A stretch of 11,434 nucleotides of DNA from Oligosphaeraceae bacterium (GTDB lineage Bacteria; Verrucomicrobiota; Lentisphaeria; Oligosphaerales; Oligosphaeraceae). Each line of letters begins with the position of its first letter. Position 1 is the stretch's first letter. Shown here in pieces: positions 6,046 to 11,434 of the stretch. Under the pieces are notes generated by a model. It did not search any database and had not been told where the DNA came from. It saw only the letters and a program-made list of their open reading frames with translations. The translations under genes and the position numbers were made by a program. The stretch is from contig JAAYYJ010000484.1 in NCBI GenBank assembly GCA_012515455.1, forward strand, positions 1-11,434, written 5' to 3'.

Positions 6046-8037
6046 ATGCAGGAATTCGAAATTTTCGCCGAGATCAATCAGATAGACGGCTATTCCTACT
6101 ACCGGATGGTCCAGGAAGACTACGCGGATTACCCCTCGTTTACCCGGGGAGAGTACCCGGTGCCTTTCCCGCCGGCCGCAGTCTTCGCAGAATCGAAACG
6201 GCTGGGGCTGTTTTCCGCCTTCCGGATCGGGCAGGGGTATCCATCCCGGCTGCCCCAGATCAATCCCGAGGAAACACCCCTGCATATCGATTGTTTCCGT
6301 TTCCGGTATGAGGACCGGGGGCAGTTCAAGGGCGATGCCCGGCCAGGTGAGACCTACGAGGAATACCGGACGCGATATTACCGGGAACTCTTCGCCTATC
6401 AACAGCAGCACCCGGAGAATGTCCTGCTCTGCATCTACGGTGAATGCGATACCGGCTGCCCCTGGCCGGCGGACCGCAATTTTGCCAGCCGGGAGGAAGC
6501 GTATCAGTTCTTTTATGACTTCGTGACCAACAACCCCCGCGCTACCGAGTGCGCCAACCGGGTGATGCATGAGATGGGCCTGGACTGGCAGCGGGCCAAT
6601 GTGATGATCCACGGCGCCAGCAATTTCGCCATTCCGTATTATTTCGCCTGGGGCTTCCCGCAGGTGGAGATCGAGCGCGGGCTGGGCACCTCCTTGAATA
6701 TGCAGGTCAGCCTGGGGTACCTGCGCGGGGCCTGGAAGCAGTTCGGGCGCAAGAGCCACTGGGGCATTGATTTTTCCACCCATCAGCCGAATTACAACCA
6801 ATGTAACTGGTATGATGAGAATGGCATCCGCATCGGCGGATACTCGGAGAGCTTCATTGAGCGCTGCTGGCTCTATGCCTGGCTCGGCGGCGCGGAGTAC
6901 CTTCTCCAGGAGGGTTCGGATTATACCCACTGGACTTTCAGCCAGGACGGTTCGTTCCGGCTCTCGGCCCTGGGCGAGCGGGCGAAGGCTTTTGCCGATT
7001 TTACCCTGCGCAGCGGCTGCCCGCGAGGGGTACCAGTCTGCCCGGCCGCAGTGCTGTTGGATTACTACAACGGCTATGAGCATTTCAGCGGCTGCAGCTG
7101 GCCCCGCCCCTCGGTCTGGGGCAATCGCCTGCCGGCAAACAATACCGATCTCCATATCGGCAACGTCTTCAATGCCTTTTATCCCGGCCAGAGCCTGACC
7201 GGGCAGACGGATGCTGTGCTCAATCCCGACTGCCCCTACCGTACCCGGCAGGAGTACCGGCAGATGTGCCAGCAGGGTGCCGATCTGCGCCATCTGGAAC
7301 TGGGGCATCTGGTGCCCTCGCCCAGCGGCGACGCTGTCGAGGTGCTCTGGGATAATGCCGCCCTCGAGACGATGCGCGAATACCCGGTGCTGATTCCCGC
7401 CGGCAGCGCCCGCCTGCCGGAGGAGGTCCTGGAAGAGTACGTGGCTCCCGGCGGCACTCTGGCGGCGGCGTATAATATGCTGCCGAAATCCGTGCTGGCG
7501 AAACTCTCAGCCGAGCAGCTGCCGGGGAAGTCCACGGACTGGGATTACGACCGCATCCGACTGGCTGACGGCACCTTCTCCTCGGATGGCCAGCGTTATG
7601 GCTTCAGGCGCTTTAGCATCCCTGCCGGCGAGGTTCTGGCCTGCAACAGCCGCGATATCCCGATTGTGTACCGCATTCCGTATCAAAAAGGGGCAGTGCT
7701 GCTCTGCACCGTCCCGCTGGGGCAGGAGCTCTCCGGCGTCGAGCTGATTGGCTGCTGGGCGGAAATCCTGCGTCGGGAAGTCCAGCTGCATTATCCGGTG
7801 GAATTTTCCTCCCGGGGGATTTTGCAACTGGCGGTCAATGTACTCCCCGATGGCGAATTGCTGCTCGGGTTGTTCAACAACACTGCGTCGCCCTGGTCCG
7901 GCGAAGTGAAAATCAAGGGCCGGGAGCAGGTCAAGGCCAGCGCAGTCTACCCTCAGGCGCAGCCGTTTGATCTGCAGTCCGCCACGGTGGAGCCGTTCTC
8001 GGCCAAGATCATCAGAGTCAGTCGGGTGGCCGGGTGA
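6046..8037 (+). CDS. Glycoside-hydrolase-like protein: probable TIM barrel, amidotransferase-like domain and C-terminal beta domain
   Basis: 663 residues, no signal peptide, starting 15 bases after the beta-helix gene behind a purine-rich site (AAGGGG at 6029-6034), so translated in the same transcript. Residues 1-325 read like strands and helices of a (beta/alpha)8 barrel: LHIDCFRFRYE, VLLCIYGECDTG, ANVMIHGASN, HWGIDFSTHQP and EYLLQEGSD appear to be successive strands. Acidic residues at strand ends are Glu133, Glu208/Glu210, Asp242 and Glu289. Residues about 328-560 resemble the glutamine-amidotransferase-like (trimerisation) domain of GH42-type enzymes, including the segment around VLIPAGSARLPEEVLEEYV and PGGTLAAAY. 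Residues about 585-663 form a small beta domain (GELLLGLFNNTASPWSGEV). This three-part plan is that of GH42-like and GH164-like enzymes, but I cannot place it in a named family and cannot assign the catalytic pair. A glycosidase acting on imported oligosaccharides is the best inference. Confidence 0.85.
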   Translation: MQEFEIFAEINQIDGYSYYRMVQEDYADYPSFTRGEYPVPFPPAAVFAESKRLGLFSAFRIGQGYPSRLPQINPEETPLHIDCFRFRYEDRGQFKGDARPGETYEEYRTRYYRELFAYQQQHPENVLLCIYGECDTGCPWPADRNFASREEAYQFFYDFVTNNPRATECANRVMHEMGLDWQRANVMIHGASNFAIPYYFAWGFPQVEIERGLGTSLNMQVSLGYLRGAWKQFGRKSHWGIDFSTHQPNYNQCNWYDENGIRIGGYSESFIERCWLYAWLGGAEYLLQEGSDYTHWTFSQDGSFRLSALGERAKAFADFTLRSGCPRGVPVCPAAVLLDYYNGYEHFSGCSWPRPSVWGNRLPANNTDLHIGNVFNAFYPGQSLTGQTDAVLNPDCPYRTRQEYRQMCQQGADLRHLELGHLVPSPSGDAVEVLWDNAALETMREYPVLIPAGSARLPEEVLEEYVAPGGTLAAAYNMLPKSVLAKLSAEQLPGKSTDWDYDRIRLADGTFSSDGQRYGFRRFSIPAGEVLACNSRDIPIVYRIPYQKGAVLLCTVPLGQELSGVELIGCWAEILRREVQLHYPVEFSSRGILQLAVNVLPDGELLLGLFNNTASPWSGEVKIKGREQVKASAVYPQAQPFDLQSATVEPFSAKIIRVSRVAG

Positions 8038-8088
8038 AAAGCGGCCCGCCAGCATCTTTTCCCACTCAACCGCAAGCAAGGAAAATTC

Positions 8089-8093
8089 GAGGT
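8089..8093 (+). promoter_or_regulatory. Ribosome binding site that fixes the start at 8099
   Basis: GAGGT lies about six bases before ATG 8099. The open frame reaches back to 7967 inside the preceding gene, but those 44 codons have no signal character and no Shine-Dalgarno, whereas a textbook signal peptide begins at 8099. Confidence 0.8.
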
Positions 8094-8098
8094 CAGAA

Positions 8099-9049
8099 AT
8101 GGTTTATAAACTCTATCCAATCTGGTTGTTTCTGGCAGCGTTTGCGGCAGCCGCGGCTGAGCCCTGGTGGGATAACGCCTGGCAGTACCGTCTGCCGCTG
8201 ACGGTCATTGTCGGGCTGGACCCCGGCGAGAATCCCCTGGCGGTGGTCAAGGTGGAGAGACCGGATGCCGACTTGAGTTCATTCCGGGTGCTGGACGGCT
8301 CGGGGCGGGAAATATCTTGCGCCGCGCGGCAGGAAGACGGTGACTGCCGCTTCGTGGCCTGGCGCCTGGGGGAGGTGCAGATACTGCAAAAGTTGCCCTT
8401 CGTGCTCTATTTTTCCCGCGAGCCCAAGCCGGTGCTGGCTCCGGCGGACATCCCGCAGATTCTGCCCGGCATGAATCTGCTGCCCAACTGCGATTTCTCC
8501 CGCCGCGACCAAGCCGGTGACCTGGCCGATTGGAGCCCGACCTCGGGCTACGGGGTCAAAGTGCCCTGGAATCCGGAAACCAGGGCCCGGGTCCAGGTAG
8601 TGGAAAAAGACGGCGGGCAGGTCCTGTCCCTGTCGGATATCTCTCTGGTGGGTTATGTCACCACCTTACAGGAGGGGCACCAGTACGAACTCTCCTATCA
8701 GGCCTGTGCCGAGGCCAATGGCGGCAGCTTTGGCGTCACCGCCTGGATGCAGGATAAGGACCGCCCAATACCGCATTATGCCAAGCGCTATGGGAATTAC
8801 AAAATCCAAAGCAGCGTGCCGGCCACAGGCGCCTGGAATAAGTGCAGCGCCTCGACCTTCGTCTACTTTGACCGGGCCAGTGAGAAGATGATGCTGAACA
8901 ACAAAAAACTGCTGCCCAATACCGGCGGGGCATATATAAACCTGTACTGCAAAGGTCAGTCTTTCCTGCGGGATTTCCGCCTGCAGGATGTGACCGAGGC
9001 CGCAGGCCTGATCGTCCGCCCTGGCGAGATTGAGGAATGTCCGCGCTGA
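8099..9049 (+). CDS. Exported DUF2341-like plus carbohydrate-binding-like protein
   Basis: 316 residues. MVYKLYPIWLFLAAFAAAAA is a clear signal peptide with an AxA cleavage site after residue 20, giving a mature end EPWWDNAWQYRLPLTV. That WW..W.YR.P start and the following strands (residues about 21-118, with FRVLDGSGREI and PFVLYFS) match DUF2341-type beta domains, often found on secreted glycan-active proteins. From about residue 125 (NLLPNCDFS) to 305 a second beta-sandwich resembles CBM4/9-like galactose-binding folds: an N-terminal NxxF-type opening, Trp-containing strands, the central segment GHQYELSYQA and the closing INLYCKGQSFLRDFRL. No catalytic motif is visible, so it is best called a soluble exported binding protein, perhaps an accessory to the beta-helix protein. 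It follows the glycosidase-like gene by 61 bases. Domain assignments are by eye; the coding call and export are firmer than the function. Confidence 0.87.
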   Translation: MVYKLYPIWLFLAAFAAAAAEPWWDNAWQYRLPLTVIVGLDPGENPLAVVKVERPDADLSSFRVLDGSGREISCAARQEDGDCRFVAWRLGEVQILQKLPFVLYFSREPKPVLAPADIPQILPGMNLLPNCDFSRRDQAGDLADWSPTSGYGVKVPWNPETRARVQVVEKDGGQVLSLSDISLVGYVTTLQEGHQYELSYQACAEANGGSFGVTAWMQDKDRPIPHYAKRYGNYKIQSSVPATGAWNKCSASTFVYFDRASEKMMLNNKKLLPNTGGAYINLYCKGQSFLRDFRLQDVTEAAGLIVRPGEIEECPR

Positions 9050-9082
9050 GCCGCAGGTCCGCCGGGAAGCACAGAAAGAATC

Positions 9083-9109
9083 CTGGCAGCTGCGCCAGCA
9101 CCTGATAAT
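9083..9109 (+). promoter_or_regulatory. Possible internal promoter before the Asp-box gene
   Basis: GATAAT (9104-9109, five of six consensus bases) is preceded by CTGGCA (9083-9088), a -35-like box, but at a short 15-base spacing. A small hairpin CTGGC/GCCAG (9083-9087 with 9094-9098) overlaps it. The 89-base gap here is the longest within the cluster, so separate transcription of the last gene is possible. Weak evidence. Confidence 0.22.
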
Positions 9110-9138
9110 GTAGACACACACAGTACGGAGAGAACAAA

Positions 9139-10176
9139 ATGAAGGTCGAGAAATTCTGCGTCAGCAACGACCCCAATATTTATGAGGCCTGGCCGGATAT
9201 TGTGCAATCGGAAGGCAAGTTGCTCTGCGTGTTCAGCGAATGCACCCATCATAATGACCGGAGCTATACCCGGATCATGATTACGGAATCAACCGACCGC
9301 GGCCGGCATTGGACGCCGAAACGGCCCTTGACTGAGGGCACCGCAGGGCTGCCGTACTACTATAATTGCGCCCGCATTTCCCGCCTCAGCGATGGCACCC
9401 TGGCCATTATCGTCGACCGCATTCCGGATGGCGGAGAACGGACCGGCGCGGTGAAAGCGGTGAGCCTGCTCTATTTTTCCCATGACCACGGCTTGACCTG
9501 GCAGGCGCCGGTGGAGACGCCGTTGCGGGGCATCGTCCCCGAGCGCCTGACCGAGCTGCCCGGCGGACGCTGGCTGATTGCCGCACATCGGCCGGATAAC
9601 GGCTTCCTGACCGAGTTCCTGCGCTATTCCGACGACCGCGGCCAGACCTGGAGCGAGGAGGTGACGGTCGCACAGGTCCCGGGGCGTAATTTGTGCGAAG
9701 TGTCGCTGCTGCCGGCCGGCGGCAGCACGGTTGTGGCCTTCATGCGGGAAAACAGCGGCATGGGCTATGACTGCCAGAAGACCATCTCCTGCGACAACGG
9801 TGAGACCTGGGGCAAAGTCACCGACTTCCCCTTGCCTGGCTGTCATCGCCCGACAGCAGGATTCCTGCAGGACGGGCAGGTATTCATCACTTATCGCTTC
9901 TACCCCGGCCGCGGACAGCGGCCCTGCAATTTCTTCGCCGCACTGTGCAACCGCGAAAGCATCCTCAGCGAGGAGCGCGGGGCCGGTTCAGGACGGACCA
10001 TACCGGTAGATTATGACCGCTCGCCGCTGGCCGACCTGGGCTATTCCGGCTGGGTCGAGTTCGCCGACGGAGAAATATACGTGGTGACCTATATTGTGGA
10101 CGACGCCCTGGACAAGGGGCAGATCCGCGGCTATGCCCTGAAACGCGAGGATATGATCCTGCCTATGCAAAAATAA
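9139..10176 (+). CDS. Sialidase-superfamily protein with four Asp boxes (BNR), no signal peptide
   Basis: 345 residues, predicted cytoplasmic, with GGAGAG (9127-9132) six bases before the ATG. Four Asp boxes are visible: STDRGRHW (51-58), SHDHGLTW (114-121), SDDRGQTW (164-171) and SCDNGETW (217-224). Their spacing of 50-63 residues fits successive blades of a six-bladed propeller. Later conserved-looking stretches are HRPTAGFLQDG (from 236), ITYR (250-253) and GYSGWVEFADGE (from 301). True GH33 sialidases have an FRIP motif at the start supplying the first arginine of the carboxylate-binding triad; it is not seen here, where the equivalent region reads AWPDIVQSEGKLL. Calling it a sialidase would thus overreach; it may cleave or bind another acidic sugar linkage. 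It is last in the four-gene cluster and convergent with the glucuronate isomerase, which makes a uronic-acid-containing oligosaccharide an attractive but unproven substrate. Confidence 0.9.
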   Translation: MKVEKFCVSNDPNIYEAWPDIVQSEGKLLCVFSECTHHNDRSYTRIMITESTDRGRHWTPKRPLTEGTAGLPYYYNCARISRLSDGTLAIIVDRIPDGGERTGAVKAVSLLYFSHDHGLTWQAPVETPLRGIVPERLTELPGGRWLIAAHRPDNGFLTEFLRYSDDRGQTWSEEVTVAQVPGRNLCEVSLLPAGGSTVVAFMRENSGMGYDCQKTISCDNGETWGKVTDFPLPGCHRPTAGFLQDGQVFITYRFYPGRGQRPCNFFAALCNRESILSEERGAGSGRTIPVDYDRSPLADLGYSGWVEFADGEIYVVTYIVDDALDKGQIRGYALKREDMILPMQK

Positions 10177-10216
10177 AAAATCCGGGGGAAGCGCTTGGGC
10201 GCAGCGTTTCCCCCGG
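10169..10216 (-). terminator. Rho-independent terminator of uxaC, overlapping the end of the convergent gene
   Basis: CCGGGGGAAGCGCT (10182-10195) pairs with AGCGTTTCCCCCGG (10203-10216), 14 pairs including one G-T, around a 7-base loop. The A-rich run at 10169-10180 becomes a long U-tract on the minus strand, so the signal works for uxaC, whose stop codon lies 24 bases before the hairpin. On the plus strand no T-run follows (GTCTCGTG), so termination of the glycan cluster there would depend on the hairpin alone. The U-tract template includes the stop codon of the Asp-box gene. Confidence 0.88.
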
Positions 10217-10240
10217 GTCTCGTGTCTGGCAGCGCGGTGT

Positions 10241-11434
10241 TTAGAATCCGAACAGCTGCTTCGGGCGTTCGTAGGACAGGAATGCGGCGATGTCTTTGCC
10301 GGACGACAGTGACATCTGGCCCCTGGCGACCATCCCCCCCAGACTGTCCGAGAGCGAACGGCGGAATACCTCGTGCCGGGAGCCATAGGAGAGGATCTTG
10401 CGCGAATCCGAGACCATCCCGGCCATATTGGTCAGCACATCGACCGTGCCCACGAAATCGAGCTGCTGGCGCATGCCGATATACGAGTCACACAGCCACC
10501 AGGCCAGGCCCAGGCTCACCTGGTGCCCGAAGGCCCGGGTCAGCTGCGCCAGCGTCGCGTTATGGATGGGATTCAGGTTGTACAGCACGATCTTCAGCCG
10601 CCCGTCGAAACGGTTAAGCAGGGGCAGCAGCGGCCCTACGATATCAGTGCGGTGGTCGCTGATATCGCCGCCGACATCTGGTCCCAGAGCGCTGAACAGG
10701 CTCTTGCGCACATCGCGCACCGCGCCGATGTGAATCTGGAAGACCCAGTTTTTGGCCGCGTCCATCTCCGCCACCGCATTCAGGAAATATGACATATAGG
10801 CGATGATCTCACCCTCGCTCAGCGCCTCGCCTTGACGGGCCTTGCGGAAGATGCTTGCCGCAGTCTGGTCATCGACATGGTAGCCGTAAGGGACGCAGAC
10901 CCCGTGGTCGCTGGCCTTGCAGCCGTGGGCGGCAAAGAAATCATGTGCTTTGCCCAAAGCCGCCAGCAGCTCCGGTAGAGTGTCAATCGACATGTCCCAG
11001 CGTTTGCCCAACGCATCGAGGTAGCTGTTCCAGGTGCTTTTGTCGATGTTCATGGCCTTGTCCGGCCGGAAGGTCGGCAGAACCACCCCGGGGATGCGGG
11101 ACGTGCCCAGGGCCTGATGGAATTCCAGGGTGTCAGCCGGATCGTCAGTGGAGCACATGGCCTCGACTTGCATCGCTTTGATCAGGCTCTGCTGCGACAT
11201 CTCGGGGCGGGCGAGGGTCTCCCGGCTGCGCTCCCAGATCGCTGCGGCATTGTCAGCGTTGATTTCCAGGTCGATGCCCAGGCGGCGGCGCAGGTCCAGA
11301 TGCACCCACTCATAAGTGGGGTTGCCGGCGATCAGCGGGAAAGCCTTGGCCAGCGCGGTCCATTTGTCCTGATTGCTGGCATTTTTGCCGGTGATCAGCT
11401 CTTCCGGGACATTGCATTTGCGCATGCACTCCCA
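10241..11434 (-). CDS. uxaC: Glucuronate isomerase UxaC (5' truncated by window edge)
   Basis: Interconverts D-glucuronate and D-fructuronate (and galacturonate and tagaturonate), the first cytoplasmic step of hexuronate catabolism. 397 residues lie in the window. The frame stays open to the right edge (Trp-Glu-Cys precede the Met codon at 11425), so that Met is internal. Family enzymes have about 470 residues, so some 70-80 are missing, including the N-terminal HxH metal-binding segment. Seen in order: the KW/AGNPTYEWVHLDLRR region, STDDPADTLEFH, PTFRPDKAMNID, HGCKASDHG, FQIHIGAVRD, LGPDVGGD, VLYNLNP, LAWWLCDS, GMVSDSRKILSYGSRHEVFRR. These match E. coli UxaC blocks in the same order, including the C-terminal DSR..LSY.SRHE.FRR signature. 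It is followed by a good terminator and converges on the glycan cluster. Genes for the next steps (uxuB, uxuA or uxaB, uxaA) are not in the window. Confidence 0.97.
   Translation of the reverse strand, partial: WECMRKCNVPEELITGKNASNQDKWTALAKAFPLIAGNPTYEWVHLDLRRRLGIDLEINADNAAAIWERSRETLARPEMSQQSLIKAMQVEAMCSTDDPADTLEFHQALGTSRIPGVVLPTFRPDKAMNIDKSTWNSYLDALGKRWDMSIDTLPELLAALGKAHDFFAAHGCKASDHGVCVPYGYHVDDQTAASIFRKARQGEALSEGEIIAYMSYFLNAVAEMDAAKNWVFQIHIGAVRDVRKSLFSALGPDVGGDISDHRTDIVGPLLPLLNRFDGRLKIVLYNLNPIHNATLAQLTRAFGHQVSLGLAWWLCDSYIGMRQQLDFVGTVDVLTNMAGMVSDSRKILSYGSRHEVFRRSLSDSLGGMVARGQMSLSSGKDIAAFLSYERPKQLFGF

Noticed and set aside
5095..7308. 737-codon open frame on the minus strand
   Set aside because: It is antisense to the beta-helix and glycosidase-like genes and even spans their junction. 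The translation shows no family motif, and the plus-strand proteins carry clear domain signatures. Long antisense frames are common in GC-biased codon use.
7967..8098. Extended start for the DUF2341-like gene
   Set aside because: It would overlap the previous gene by 71 bases with an unlikely Arg/Ser-rich extension and bury the signal peptide that begins at 8099 behind a good GAGGT site.
11423..11425. ATG at 11425 as the UxaC start
   Set aside because: It aligns with an internal Met of the family, about 75 residues after the true N-terminus, and the frame remains open upstream to the window edge.

Overview
The window suggests an anaerobic, fermentative, fairly GC-rich glycan degrader. The best guess is the PVC group (Lentisphaerota or Kiritimatiellota, possibly a relative in Planctomycetota or Verrucomicrobiota). 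This is inferred from a multi-[4Fe-4S] [FeFe] hydrogenase lying beside parallel beta-helix, DUF2341-type, Asp-box propeller and hexuronate-catabolism genes, with no SusC/SusD pair as in Bacteroidetes loci. No marker gene confirms the taxon.

Layout. (1) 1-1325, +: the 3' part of an [FeFe] hydrogenase catalytic subunit, cut by the left edge and followed by a strong intrinsic terminator (1348-1381). (2) 1418-2554, -: a complete DegT/DnrJ/EryC1/StrS-family PLP aminotransferase, convergent with the hydrogenase. (3) 2555-2805: a 251-base divergent intergenic region, the only sizeable non-coding stretch, with a weak promoter candidate, an inverted repeat and a hairpin over the downstream ribosome binding site. 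(4) 2806-10176, +: four co-directional genes with gaps of 15, 61 and 89 bases. They encode a very large exported protein with three beta-helix modules and one FN3-like domain; a non-exported, probably TIM-barrel glycosidase-like protein; a small exported DUF2341-like plus carbohydrate-binding-like protein; and a non-exported four-Asp-box sialidase-fold protein. (5) 10169-10216: a terminator whose U-tract serves the minus strand. (6) 10241-11434, -: glucuronate isomerase UxaC, cut by the right edge.

How the genes may work together (inference). Exported beta-helix and binding proteins would capture or cleave a complex glycan outside the cytoplasm. The two proteins without signal peptides would process imported oligosaccharides inside. 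UxaC would send released glucuronate or galacturonate into the hexuronate pathway, and the hydrogenase would dispose of fermentation electrons as H2. No transporter and no regulator gene lies in the window, so substrate and control remain open. The four-gene cluster is the part most likely to hold an undescribed glycan-processing system. No tRNA, rRNA, CRISPR array, insertion sequence or attachment site was recognised.
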